Shown here: piece by piece, positions 1 to 8,380 of the stretch
Position numbering within the stretch: position 1 is the first letter of the stretch
How the letters are laid out: each line of letters starts with the position of its first letter
Assembly (NCBI GenBank): GCA_902537575.1
Contig: CACBBX010000006.1
Span: forward strand, 1-37,462
Length of the DNA stretch: 37,462 nt
Source of the DNA: an uncultured Pelagibacteraceae bacterium
Lineage (GTDB): Bacteria; Pseudomonadota; Alphaproteobacteria; Pelagibacterales; Pelagibacteraceae
Reading direction: 5' to 3'
Position numbers and translations under genes: made by a program
The notes under the pieces: generated by a model
Told to the model about the DNA's origin: nothing
Seen by the model: only the letters and a program-made list of their open reading frames with translations
Databases searched by the model: none

Positions 1-818
1 AATAAAGTCGGTACCGCCTCTATATCTTTTAATTTTGAGTAATTAATACTAATGCCCATCTGATCAGCATTTAACATTTCAATTCTTGCAATAGGTACAC
101 CATACTGAATAACTTGTTGAGCAGTCATGACAGCATCTTCTAAGGAGGGGAAGTGACATACCGCACTCATAATACTTTCTGGTATAGGGGATAATCTTAA
201 ATGAACTTCGGTGATGATACCTAGTGTTCCCTCAGATCCAATAAATAAATTTGTTAAATTGTAACCCGCTGAAGTTTTTTTAGTTCTACCTCCTGTGTTA
301 ATGATATCTCCATTTGGCAAAACAACAGTTAAGCCAGAAATAACTGTTTTCATGGTTCCATATTTTACAGCCATTGTTCCTGATGCTGAAGTTGAAGCCA
401 TACCACCTAAAGCAGCGTTAGCTCCTGGATCAATTGGAAAAAAAACTCCATCCTCCCTTAAATAATCATTAAGTTGTTCTTTTGTGACGCAAGCCTGAAC
501 TCTACAATCAAAGTCTTCAGCATTTACACTTAAGATTTTATTCATCTTCTCTAAACTTATAGTTATACCTTTTTCATTTCCTACTACGTTACCTTCTAAA
601 GATGTGCCTGTACCAAATGGAATTACTGGAACTTTGTTTTGATTACACAATTTTAATATTTTTGAGACTTCTTCATTGCTTTCTGGAAAGACTACTGCTT
701 TTGATAAAATCGGATCATAGGTATCTTCTCCTCTAGCATAATTTCCTCGAGTAGACTCTGATGTAGAATATCTATTATTTAAAAGATTTTTTAATTCTAT
801 TTCGACTTGTTCATTCAT
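1..818 (-). CDS. GlcD-like FAD-linked oxidase, C-terminus off the window
   Basis: This gene is read on the minus strand from ATG at 818 and runs off the left edge, leaving about 272 codons. The visible part is the FAD_binding_4 (PCMH-type) domain: FGTGTSLEGNV is the nucleotide-binding signature, followed by DPGANAALGGMASTSASGT and later FIGSEGTLGIITE. These are typical of D-2-hydroxyacid oxidases/dehydrogenases such as GlcD and D-lactate dehydrogenase (cytochrome). By family knowledge the enzyme oxidises D-2-hydroxyacids (glycolate, D-lactate) to 2-oxoacids and passes electrons to the respiratory chain. The C-terminal substrate domain is outside the window, so the exact substrate cannot be assigned. 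It starts 38 bases after the aminotransferase stop and is probably cotranscribed with it and the two FMN hydroxyacid dehydrogenases. Confidence 0.85.
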   Translation of the reverse strand, partial: MNEQVEIELKNLLNNRYSTSESTRGNYARGEDTYDPILSKAVVFPESNEEVSKILKLCNQNKVPVIPFGTGTSLEGNVVGNEKGITISLEKMNKILSVNAEDFDCRVQACVTKEQLNDYLREDGVFFPIDPGANAALGGMASTSASGTMAVKYGTMKTVISGLTVVLPNGDIINTGGRTKKTSAGYNLTNLFIGSEGTLGIITEVHLRLSPIPESIMSAVCHFPSLEDAVMTAQQVIQYGVPIARIEMLNADQMGISINYSKLKDIEAVPTL

Positions 819-856
819 AATTCGAATATTAGTAAAAAAAGATAAAAAAATACAGC

Positions 857-2023
857 TTATTTAGAAAGCATCTTGCCTATATTTTCTAAGGCCTGCAGTA
901 TATTATCTCTGGATGCGGCAAAGCTAAATCTCACATAATCTTGACAAGTTTTACCGAATGCTGTCCCTGGAACTATAGCAACTCCAGCCTCATGCATAGC
1001 TTTTTTACAAAATTCAGAACCATTCATGCCTGTGCCTATTACTTTTGGAAAAGCGTAAAAAGCTCCACCAGGTAAACTGCACTCAATTCCAGGCAAATCA
1101 TTTAGTCCTTTATGTATTAAATTTCTTCTCAGAGTGAATTTATCTAACATATCATTAATTGAATCATCTGGACCATCTAATGCAGCTATACCTGCAAATT
1201 GTGCGGCGGCATTTACACAAGATACACTATTTATTAATAACTTGTTAACATGTGAAACCATTTCTTTAGGCCAATAACTCCAGCCTAATCTCCAACCAGT
1301 CATCGAGTAAGCCTTACTCCAACCCTCTAAAACTATTAGCCTATCTCTTAAAGCCTCATAATGAAAAAATGAAGGCATTTCTTTATAATCAAAAATTTGT
1401 CTACTATAAATTTCATCACTTAAAATAGTAACGTGTGGATGTTTTTCTAATTCTTTTGCAAAATAATCTATTACTGGTTTCTCAACAAAACTACCTGTTG
1501 GGTTGTTTGGGTTAATTAAAATTAATAATCTAGTTTTGTCAGTGATTAAAGATAATATTTTATCTGGATCAAATTTAAGATCTTTATCTTCCGTTAGATC
1601 ATATGGAACAGGTGTAGAACCAGTATAATTTATCATTGACTCATAAATTGGAAATGCAGGTGTAGGATGAATTATTTCTGCTCCAGGTTCACCAAAACAC
1701 TGAATGGCATAGCTCATCGTAGGTTTCCCGCCTGGCATAATTAAAATTCTTTCAGCATCAACTTTAGCGTTATAACGTTTTTTAACCCATCTTGTAACAG
1801 CTTCTCTACATTCTGGAATTCCGTTTGACATAACATATCCATGGTGTCCGTCATCTAATGCTTTTTTTGCAGCTTCAACTACGTGTTTAGGTGTTTTAAA
1901 GTCTGGCTGACCTAATCCTAAATGAATCATTGGGTTGCCTTTCGCCTCAAGCGCTTTAGCTTCAGCTAAGACACTAAATGCTGACTCTGTCCCTAAATTT
2001 TCTAAATTTTTTGCAAGTTTCAT
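857..2023 (-). CDS. Class I/II PLP-dependent aminotransferase (aspartate aminotransferase-like)
   Basis: This 388-residue protein has the normal length of a fold-type I aminotransferase. NPNNPTG sits near residue 170 and the PLP-binding lysine lies in EGWSKAYSMTGWRLGW near residue 235. LGLGQPDFKTP near the N terminus and the late VRFSF block, whose Arg should bind the substrate carboxylate, are also in place. The enzyme should move an amino group between an amino acid and a 2-oxoacid in the cytoplasm. The amino acid pair is not readable from sequence; aspartate, alanine or glyoxylate-type partners are all possible. It lies between two kinds of 2-hydroxyacid oxidising enzymes, so amination of their 2-oxoacid products is a reasonable inference. 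A 106-base gap separates it from the upstream dehydrogenase, so it may also have its own promoter. Confidence 0.87.
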   Translation of the reverse strand: MKLAKNLENLGTESAFSVLAEAKALEAKGNPMIHLGLGQPDFKTPKHVVEAAKKALDDGHHGYVMSNGIPECREAVTRWVKKRYNAKVDAERILIMPGGKPTMSYAIQCFGEPGAEIIHPTPAFPIYESMINYTGSTPVPYDLTEDKDLKFDPDKILSLITDKTRLLILINPNNPTGSFVEKPVIDYFAKELEKHPHVTILSDEIYSRQIFDYKEMPSFFHYEALRDRLIVLEGWSKAYSMTGWRLGWSYWPKEMVSHVNKLLINSVSCVNAAAQFAGIAALDGPDDSINDMLDKFTLRRNLIHKGLNDLPGIECSLPGGAFYAFPKVIGTGMNGSEFCKKAMHEAGVAIVPGTAFGKTCQDYVRFSFAASRDNILQALENIGKMLSK

Positions 2024-2040
2024 AATTTTAAAAATGAAAA

Positions 2041-2067
2041 TCTAAACGAAAAGTAGACTAATGTCTA
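2041..2067 (-). terminator. Possible weak terminator between lldD copy and aminotransferase gene
   Basis: Read on the minus strand, TAGAC-ATTA-GTCTA (arms at 2063-2067 and 2054-2058) is followed by CTTTTCGTTT. The stem is only 5 bp and AT-rich, so at best it would partly attenuate read-through from the dehydrogenase genes into the aminotransferase gene. A second small inverted repeat, AACCT/AGGTT (2084-2098), lies just beside it. The rest of this 106-base gap shows nothing else I can name. Confidence 0.2.
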
Positions 2068-2129
2068 TTCATGATTTTTAAATAACCTGTTTTAGGTTTT
2101 TTATAATTATCCTCACAATTACTTATTGA

Positions 2130-3281
2130 TTAGTTACGGTAGATTATTTTTGACGCATCTAAGTCTTCAATTTTTTTACATCCCATCAAAATCATGTTTC
2201 TTCTAATTTCCTTTTGCATATTATGTAATAATCTTTCAACTCCTTTTTGACCTCCAGCTCCTAAACTAAAAAGAAATGCTTTACCAAAACTACAAGCGGT
2301 TGCACCTGCGGCTAGCGCTTTAAGAACATGCGTTCCTCTTCTAATGCCACCATCAAGAATAATTTCTAACTTATCACCAACTGCATCTGAGATAGCTTTC
2401 ACTTGATCGAATGGAGATCTCGAACCATCTAATTGTCTTCCTCCATGATTAGAAATCATTATCGCAGTGCAGCCAATATCAATTGCTCTTTTTGCATCTT
2501 CAACTGACATCACTCCTTTTAATGCAAAAGGGCCGTTCCATCTCTTAATACAGTACTCTGCATCCTTCCAATTCATTTTAGGATCATATTGTTCATTAAT
2601 ATAATCTATGACCGACTTCGCAATGTTCGTTCCTTTGTCAGTTTTATGTTTAATATTCGCTAACTCAAATTTTTTATTTGTTAAATATTTAAAAACCCAT
2701 TCTGGACGCATCACAAAACTTAATAAACTTTCTAAGGTCAATTTAGGAGGAGTAGTGAACCCAGTTCTATGATCTCTTTCTCTGTTTCCAGCAACAAGAG
2801 TATCCACGGTCAAACAAAGCCCATCAAAATTTGCTCTTCGACACCTATCAATTAAATCATCAGTAATAGATTGATCTTTATGAACATATAGTTGAAAAAG
2901 TTTTGGACCACTCGATATATTGGCTATTTCTTCAATTGAAAACGATGCCATTGTAGACATACTATACATCGTTCCAAATTTTTCAGCAGCTCTAGCTGAA
3001 GCTTTATCTCCTTCAGGTGTGTACAAACTTTGCATTGCTGTCGGTGACAGAAAAAGAGGCATATCAATTTTTCTACCAAATACTGTTGTAGATAAATCTG
3101 GTTCTCCGACACTTGCTAATATGTTTGGAACAAGATCACAATCATTGAAAGCGTTTGTATTTCTATTTAGAGTAACCTCATCATCTGCACCTCCATCAAT
3201 ATAATGAAAGATAGGGGACGGTAATTTTTTTTTTGCTAATTTTCTAAAGTCTTCAAAATTATAACAATCATTTATGTTCAT
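2130..3281 (-). CDS. lldD: FMN-dependent L-2-hydroxyacid dehydrogenase (LldD-like), downstream copy
   Basis: This 383-residue protein belongs to the FMN-dependent alpha-hydroxyacid dehydrogenase family (lactate dehydrogenase / glycolate oxidase type). FHYIDGGADDEVT is the N-terminal signature, ISNHGGRQLDGSRSPFDQ carries the active-site His279, and LDGGIRRGTH (309-318) is the FMN-binding loop. Known members oxidise L-lactate, glycolate or longer L-2-hydroxyacids and give electrons to quinone, cytochrome or oxygen. It begins 5 bases after the stop of an equally long paralogue and clearly arose by tandem duplication. One oddity is that the late FMN-phosphate motif, normally G-R, reads G333-K334 here (CSFGKAF). 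Substrate cannot be decided from sequence. Confidence 0.88.
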   Translation of the reverse strand: MNINDCYNFEDFRKLAKKKLPSPIFHYIDGGADDEVTLNRNTNAFNDCDLVPNILASVGEPDLSTTVFGRKIDMPLFLSPTAMQSLYTPEGDKASARAAEKFGTMYSMSTMASFSIEEIANISSGPKLFQLYVHKDQSITDDLIDRCRRANFDGLCLTVDTLVAGNRERDHRTGFTTPPKLTLESLLSFVMRPEWVFKYLTNKKFELANIKHKTDKGTNIAKSVIDYINEQYDPKMNWKDAEYCIKRWNGPFALKGVMSVEDAKRAIDIGCTAIMISNHGGRQLDGSRSPFDQVKAISDAVGDKLEIILDGGIRRGTHVLKALAAGATACSFGKAFLFSLGAGGQKGVERLLHNMQKEIRRNMILMGCKKIEDLDASKIIYRN

Positions 3282-3286
3282 GATTG

Positions 3287-4438
3287 CTATTTTCTAAATC
3301 TTAAATTACTTCTATTTAGATCACTTATTTTAGTGCAACCCATTAGCTTCATATCTCTTACTAATTCAGACTTATACTTTTCTAGAGCTCTTTCAACACC
3401 TGCTTGTCCAGCTGCCGCTAAGGCGTATAAATACAATCTTCCACCAGAACAAGCCTTTGCACCTAATGATAATGCTTTAAGCATGTGAGTTCCTCTGTGA
3501 ATTCCACCCTCACAGATTACATCCAGTTTGTCACCAACAGCATCAACAATTTCAGCAAGTTGGTCAAAAGGCGATCTTGATCCATCAAGTTGTCTTCCAC
3601 CATGGTTTGAAACCATTATTCCTGTACATCCAATATCTACAGCTCTTTTAGCATCTTCGACACTCATCACTCCTTTTAAAGCAAAGTGACCTCCCCATTT
3701 AGAGCAAAGTTGTTCAGCATCTTTCCAATTCATTGACTGATCCAACATTGTAGAAAAATAATTTCCAATTGAAGAGTTGGTGCTAGTGCCTTCTTTTACA
3801 AAATCTTGAAGATGAGGTAGTTCAAACTTACCTTTTGTTAAATAATTTATCCCCCACATTGGCTTTGTGGCAAAACTAAATAAACTTGAAAGTGTTAGTT
3901 TGGGCGGTGACGTAAATCCAGTTCTCAAATCTCTTTCTCTATTTCCTCCAGTTATTGTATCAACTGTTAGAGCCATCACATCAAACTTAGCCGCTTTTGC
4001 TCTTTCTAAGCAAGAATCATTGAGACCTCTGTCTTTATGAAAATAAAATTGAAACATTTTTGGTGTATCAACAAGTGAAGAAATTTCCTCTACACTTACT
4101 GTAGCTAAGGCCGATACTCCAAACATAGTATTATATTTCTTAGCAGCTTTACCTACAGCTCTCTCACCGTCATAATGAAATAATCTCTGTAAAGCTGTAG
4201 GTGATAAATAAAAAGGTAAATCTAATTTCTTTCCAAATATTGTGGTAGATAAATCAACATTCTCTACACCTCTTAAAACATTTGGCACTAAATCAACATC
4301 ATCAAATGCACTTGTGTTTCTTGCATATGTAACTTCATCATCTGCAGCACCATCAATGTAATGAAAAATTGGAGAAGGTAACTTTTTTTGTGCCAATTTT
4401 CTAAAGTCAGCAAAATTATGACAATTTTTTAAATTCAT
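3287..4438 (-). CDS. lldD: FMN-dependent L-2-hydroxyacid dehydrogenase (LldD-like), upstream copy
   Basis: This is the second copy, also 383 residues, with the same order of motifs: FHYIDGAADDEVT, VSNHGGRQLDGSRSPFDQ with catalytic His279, and a late GGRLYLYALAA block that keeps the usual G-R pair. The FMN loop is unusual. The family's L-D-G-G-I-R reads C309-E310-G-G-I-H314 here, so an Asp expected to contact the ribityl chain is Glu and a phosphate-contacting Arg is His. The downstream copy keeps those two but changes the later Arg. The copies therefore probably differ in substrate or cofactor affinity. The gene starts 8 bases after the PagL-like gene and is likely cotranscribed with it. Confidence 0.87.
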   Translation of the reverse strand: MNLKNCHNFADFRKLAQKKLPSPIFHYIDGAADDEVTYARNTSAFDDVDLVPNVLRGVENVDLSTTIFGKKLDLPFYLSPTALQRLFHYDGERAVGKAAKKYNTMFGVSALATVSVEEISSLVDTPKMFQFYFHKDRGLNDSCLERAKAAKFDVMALTVDTITGGNRERDLRTGFTSPPKLTLSSLFSFATKPMWGINYLTKGKFELPHLQDFVKEGTSTNSSIGNYFSTMLDQSMNWKDAEQLCSKWGGHFALKGVMSVEDAKRAVDIGCTGIMVSNHGGRQLDGSRSPFDQLAEIVDAVGDKLDVICEGGIHRGTHMLKALSLGAKACSGGRLYLYALAAAGQAGVERALEKYKSELVRDMKLMGCTKISDLNRSNLRFRK

Positions 4439-4446
4439 AAGTTTTA

Positions 4447-4959
4447 TTAGAAGTTTTTTAAGAAATTAAACATATAACTATTTGCCCCAGGATTTTTGTC
4501 TCCCAAACTCGCATTAGATATATGGTTATAAGAAAAACCAAGTTCGCTCGTATTAGATAAGTCTAGTGAAAATTGTAGTTCACTTTTAAATTCAATTAAA
4601 TGTCCCAAGTCTTTACCATCTCCTTCAAAATATAGACCTGGCGTAAAACTTGGAGTAATATTTAAAGCACCAAGCTTATATTGGGCTTGGACACCAGTAT
4701 ACAGATAACTTGCAGCATCTTCTGTAATTAAGGCTCCAGTGATTGGTGAAAGATTTCCTAAAAAAGTATCCTTATTCAAGTCCTCATTTTGATGTTGGAA
4801 ACCTAATAATGTTGATTTTTTCCCATTATCACTAAAGTCAAACATGCCTGTATAAACATTAAATTCTGTATTTTGATTTTTTACTTTCAATTCCTCAGCG
4901 TTTACTGAAAGAGTAAACAAAACCAATAATAATGACGTTAAAAAATTTTTTAAATTCAT
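4447..4959 (-). CDS. PagL-like lipid A 3-O-deacylase / acyloxyacyl hydrolase family outer-membrane protein
   Basis: This 170-residue protein has a signal peptide (charged start, hydrophobic 6-18, cleavage after VNA near 21). Alternating beta strands follow and the chain ends in a C-terminal Phe, as outer-membrane barrels do. FTPGLYFEGDGKDLGH and YNHISNA match the acyloxyacyl hydrolase family (PF09411), in which PagL removes the 3-O acyl chain of lipid A. His146 and Ser148 of the catalytic H-x-S are present. The third catalytic residue, a Glu 12 residues after the Ser in Pseudomonas PagL, is Asn160 here. The protein may be a weak or altered enzyme, or a structural relative. It sits 13 bases after ccmH and 8 before lldD. 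Confidence 0.7.
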   Translation of the reverse strand: MNLKNFLTSLLLVLFTLSVNAEELKVKNQNTEFNVYTGMFDFSDNGKKSTLLGFQHQNEDLNKDTFLGNLSPITGALITEDAASYLYTGVQAQYKLGALNITPSFTPGLYFEGDGKDLGHLIEFKSELQFSLDLSNTSELGFSYNHISNASLGDKNPGANSYMFNFLKNF

Positions 4960-4972
4960 AGCTGATAAATAA

Positions 4973-5335
4973 TTATTTTTTAAGTATAAAACTTTTAAAA
5001 ATTATTGCACCTCCAAATAGAAAGATCAATATTGGTAATAACCATAGTAAATACGTATTTTTATTGAGTCCAGGGTCATATAAAATCCAATCACCATATT
5101 TTTTCTTAAAATAATTATATATTTCTTTCTCTGTCAAACCTTCTTCTAATTTTTTATCCACTAAAATTTTCATACTATTTGCGAAATCAGAGTCAGAGTC
5201 GTAGACTGATTGTCCTTGACATATCAAACATCTGAGATTTTTAGTTATCTCATTTCTTTCACTATTTTCATTTGCATAAAGATTATTAAAAGTCAGTAAT
5301 AGAATAATAATTATAAATTTTTTAAATATTTTCAT
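4973..5335 (-). CDS. ccmH: Cytochrome c maturation protein CcmH (short, Ccl2 type)
   Basis: This 120-residue protein has an N-terminal export signal (residues 5-20), the L-R-C-L-I-C-Q motif with redox cysteines 36 and 39, and a C-terminal membrane anchor (about 97-117). This is the short CcmH form without a fused CcmI domain. In system I it keeps apocytochrome CxxCH cysteines reduced and presents them, with CcmF, for haem attachment at the periplasmic face of the inner membrane. It overlaps the end of ccmG by 4 bases (ATGA), which indicates translational coupling. No separate CcmI gene follows; the next gene is the PagL-like one. Confidence 0.93.
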   Translation of the reverse strand: MKIFKKFIIIILLLTFNNLYANENSERNEITKNLRCLICQGQSVYDSDSDFANSMKILVDKKLEEGLTEKEIYNYFKKKYGDWILYDPGLNKNTYLLWLLPILIFLFGGAIIFKSFILKK

Positions 5336-5850
5336 TTTATTATTTTTTGTATTTCCGCAAACAGCTCCTGATTAAGAGGTCCAATATATTTTTTTAATAT
5401 TTTGTTATTATAAATTATAAAAGTTTCAGGTACACCATAAGCTCCCCATTCGATTGAATTTGTTCCATTTTTGTCAACAATAATTTTTTGATAAGGATTT
5501 CCTAATTCGTCCAAAAAGCTTTTAGCGTTTTTTTTATTATCTTTATAATTCATGCCAATAATATTTAATTTATTATTTTTACTTAACGTCATTAATATCG
5601 AGTGTTCGTCTCTACATGGAACACACCAAGAGGCCCAAATATTTAATAAATAGAATTTATCTAATTCAAAAATTTCAGTTGAAGTTAAATTTTCATTTAA
5701 AAGCAGGAGATCAGCTGAGAAAATTGGGATATCGTAATTGATCTTCGTCTCTGGTGTATAAATATTTGTATCTTTTAAGCTTTTGTAAAAAACTACAAAA
5801 ATAATTAAAAATATTAATATTATTGGATATTTAATTAATTTTTTTTTCAT
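5332..5850 (-). CDS. ccmG: CcmG/DsbE membrane-anchored thioredoxin-like protein
   Basis: This 172-residue protein has one N-terminal membrane anchor (about 8-23) and a periplasmic thioredoxin fold. The active site is ASWCVPC with Cys76 and Cys79, and GVPETF near residue 138 gives the cis-Pro loop with the Glu typical of CcmG. It reduces the haem-binding cysteines of apocytochrome c or of CcmH, using electrons from CcdA/DsbD-type donors not seen here. It overlaps ccmF upstream and ccmH downstream by 4 bases each, so the three are translated as a coupled set. Confidence 0.93.
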   Translation of the reverse strand: MKKKLIKYPIILIFLIIFVVFYKSLKDTNIYTPETKINYDIPIFSADLLLLNENLTSTEIFELDKFYLLNIWASWCVPCRDEHSILMTLSKNNKLNIIGMNYKDNKKNAKSFLDELGNPYQKIIVDKNGTNSIEWGAYGVPETFIIYNNKILKKYIGPLNQELFAEIQKIIK

Positions 5851-7721
5851 ATTCTTTTTTGTAAAAAACTAACTAAACCACCCATACTTATCATGATAAC
5901 CGATAGCCATATCCACAACATGAAAGGTTTAACTTGATATCTTACATTAAAGTAATCCTGATTTTGGACAAGATTAATTACAATAAATTTATCCTTCGTT
6001 AACGTAGTTTTAATATCTGCCTCACTAGTTGTAATATTAGGCTGATTATATAATCTTAATTCAGGTGATAAGTTATTGTTTATTCCTTCGGAATTAGTAA
6101 TTTTAAAATTAGCAATTATAGATTTATAATTTTTTTCTTTTTTTTGATTGATACTTTCAAAAACTATTTTTGTTTTTGAATTATCATAAGTTTCACCTAC
6201 TTTTAAATTGGTTATAATTTCACTTGAAAATAAATTGTTAAATAAAATACTTAAAATCAATAAACTAAATCCAAAATGAGCAGTGTTTTGAGCAAAATTT
6301 TTATATTTCGTATTAAAAAAATCTTTCAATGTAATAAAAAATAAATAAAAGGCACTGGATATTAGGATAGTATTAATAAGAATATTTGTATTAAAATTTT
6401 TGACGATAAAAAAAGATATTAAAATAGAGATAATTAATAAGAAAATCAGATAAATTTTATCTTTTAAATCAGATCTAATCCATTTTAATCTTGGCCCTAT
6501 TGCCATCGCAAATAAAAAAGGAATTAAAAATGGAGCAATTAGTTTGTGATAAAATGGCGGTCCCACAGATATTTTCTGGTAGGATATTACGTCTAAAAAT
6601 ATAGGATAAACTGTACCAATCAATACAACCGATAAGAAGTACATCATAAACCAGTTATTAACTAATATTGAAGTTTCTTTACTTAACCAAAAAAAATTAG
6701 ATGAATTATTTTTACTGGAGTGATGAAAAAAGAAAAAAATAAATAAAGACATAAAAATTAAAGCAAACAAAAATATAAGAATAAATAATCCTCTTTCTGG
6801 ATCATTGGCAAATGTATGAACAGAATTTAGAATTCCAGATCTTACTAAAAAAGTTCCACACATGCTCAAAGTGAAAGTTGCAATGGACAATATAATTACC
6901 CATGAAGTTAGGATTTCTTTTCGTTCAAGCACTAAAATACAATGTAAAAGGGTTGTCAAAGCTAGCCAAGGCATTAAGGAAACATTTTCTACCGGATCCC
7001 AAAACCAAAATCCTCCCCAACCTAATTCATAGTAAGCCCAAATTGATCCAAGCAAAATACCTACTGTTAAAAAAATCCAGGAAATTAAAACCCATTTTTT
7101 AATGTGAATAGCCCAGCTTGTTGAAACCATTTTTAAAGTAGTCGCAGCCAAAGCAGATGAAAAAATAATAGAAGAGCCAACATACCCCAAATATAAAATT
7201 GGTGGATGAATTGCTAGTGCAGGATCCTGCAATATTGGATTTAATCCCAAGCCCTCATCTGGAACAGGAAATAAATAATTAAAAGGGTTTGAGGTTTGTA
7301 TGAGAAATAAAAAGAAACCAATTATGATTACTTGCTGAAAACTTAGAGTTAAAATTTTATATTTAATTGGTTGATTTTTAGTTCTTAATAAAAATATAAA
7401 TATAAATAATGTTAAAACTAATAACCATAACAACAAACTTCCCTCATGGTTTCCCCAAGTTCCACTAATTTTATAAAAAAGTGGTTTAGTCGTATGTGAA
7501 TTATTAAATACAGTTTCATTACTAAAATCTGAAATAACAAAAGATATAATTAAAGCCAGAAAACTAATTAAAACAAAAAGTAATTGTAAAAAAGAAAATG
7601 ATAAAATTTTAGTATCTAATTGATTTGAATTTTTAAAATTTTGAATTGAAAAAAAAATTAAAATTATACCAACACACAAACCTAAGATAAGCGAGTAATG
7701 ACCGACAACACTATAAATCAA
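5847..7721 (-). CDS. ccmF: Haem lyase CcmF
   Basis: This 624-residue, many-spanning membrane protein has the tryptophan-rich haem-handling motif WGGFWFWDPVENVSLMPW near residue 235. The TWGNHEGSLLLW block lies near residue 90 and the QDPALAIHPPILYLGYVG block near 165, as in CcmF/CcmC/CcsA proteins. Together with CcmH it transfers haem from holo-CcmE to apocytochrome c. The length is slightly below the usual 640-660, and the gap appears to fall in the late periplasmic region. The protein ends with a final helix and the short tail LQKRI. It starts one base after ccmE and overlaps ccmG by 4 bases. Confidence 0.95.
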   Translation of the reverse strand: MIYSVVGHYSLILGLCVGIILIFFSIQNFKNSNQLDTKILSFSFLQLLFVLISFLALIISFVISDFSNETVFNNSHTTKPLFYKISGTWGNHEGSLLLWLLVLTLFIFIFLLRTKNQPIKYKILTLSFQQVIIIGFFLFLIQTSNPFNYLFPVPDEGLGLNPILQDPALAIHPPILYLGYVGSSIIFSSALAATTLKMVSTSWAIHIKKWVLISWIFLTVGILLGSIWAYYELGWGGFWFWDPVENVSLMPWLALTTLLHCILVLERKEILTSWVIILSIATFTLSMCGTFLVRSGILNSVHTFANDPERGLFILIFLFALIFMSLFIFFFFHHSSKNNSSNFFWLSKETSILVNNWFMMYFLSVVLIGTVYPIFLDVISYQKISVGPPFYHKLIAPFLIPFLFAMAIGPRLKWIRSDLKDKIYLIFLLIISILISFFIVKNFNTNILINTILISSAFYLFFITLKDFFNTKYKNFAQNTAHFGFSLLILSILFNNLFSSEIITNLKVGETYDNSKTKIVFESINQKKEKNYKSIIANFKITNSEGINNNLSPELRLYNQPNITTSEADIKTTLTKDKFIVINLVQNQDYFNVRYQVKPFMLWIWLSVIMISMGGLVSFLQKRI

Positions 7722-7722
7722 T

Positions 7723-8142
7723 TTATTTCTCCTCCAAAGCCTCTTTTACTTCTGGTGGCATGTAATTTTCATCATGCTTAGCTAGAATTTTAGTAGCAGA
7801 AAAAAAATTTCTATCTTTTAAGAATCCCTCTGCGACTACCCCTTTTTCCTCAGCAAAAAGATTAGGGACAGCACCAGAATAACTTACATTTATTTCATTT
7901 TTAAAATCTGTAATAATAAAGTTAATTTCATCCGAGTTTACATTAATTGAATCTTTTTTAACCATTCCTCCAACTCTAATTTTATTTTTATCTAAATCTG
8001 ATAAAGTTTTAATTTCAGTTGGTGATTGAAAGTAAACAACATTTTCCTCTAAAGATTTTAGAATTAAAAAAACTGTTAAAATCAAAGTAACTAAAATTAA
8101 TGTTACAAACAAAAATCTTAATTTAACTTTGCGACCATACAT
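7723..8142 (-). CDS. ccmE: Periplasmic haem chaperone CcmE
   Basis: This 139-residue protein has an N-terminal membrane anchor (about 8-28), an OB-fold body with [10 protein letters not shown] and RVGGMV, and the terminal [12 protein letters not shown]. His123 in H-D-E-N-Y is the residue that forms a covalent bond to haem, and Tyr127 is the conserved axial ligand. The protein receives haem from CcmC/D and delivers it to CcmF. It lies between ccmD (10 bases upstream) and ccmF (1 base downstream), the standard ccm order. Confidence 0.95.
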   Translation of the reverse strand: MYGRKVKLRFLFVTLILVTLILTVFLILKSLEENVVYFQSPTEIKTLSDLDKNKIRVGGMVKKDSINVNSDEINFIITDFKNEINVSYSGAVPNLFAEEKGVVAEGFLKDRNFFSATKILAKHDENYMPPEVKEALEEK

Positions 8143-8152
8143 GGTTCAAAAG

Positions 8153-8380
8153 TTAATTATTTGTGACGTCAGCTAAAATTTCTTTGTTGATTCTTTGTGT
8201 TTTAGCAGAATTAGCTTTCTCTGGATTTAAAGACCCAAATTTAGAAACAAATTTATTTTGCTCTTTAACAAATTGCAGCTTCGTAATTATATACAAACCT
8301 AAAAAACTTAAAAGAGTAAACCCAAAAGCAGACATAACGTATACCGCATATCCATTCATAAAAAGTAATTCATTAATCAT
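8153..8380 (-). CDS. ccmD: Haem exporter subunit CcmD
   Basis: This 75-residue protein has one membrane helix (about 12-35) preceded by FMNGYAVYVMSAFGFT, which matches the family pattern of a Gly-Tyr-Ala-x-Tyr-Val stretch leading into the helix. The tail is charged and cytoplasmic. CcmD stabilises the CcmC-haem-CcmE intermediate and helps release holo-CcmE. It overlaps ccmC by 4 bases. It is somewhat longer than many CcmD proteins (45-70 residues), and the extra residues are in the hydrophilic tail. Confidence 0.85.
   Translation of the reverse strand: MINELLFMNGYAVYVMSAFGFTLLSFLGLYIITKLQFVKEQNKFVSKFGSLNPEKANSAKTQRINKEILADVTNN

Noticed and set aside
2084-2102. AACCT-GTTTT-AGGTT followed by T6, readable as a plus-strand terminator
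   Set aside because: The stem is 5 bp and AT-rich, and no plus-strand gene precedes it. I treat it as chance or, at most, a minor part of the minus-strand gap.
2920-3204. 94-codon plus-strand frame inside the downstream lldD gene
   Set aside because: It is antisense to a conserved enzyme with intact motifs; no promoter, ribosome site or independent similarity is visible.
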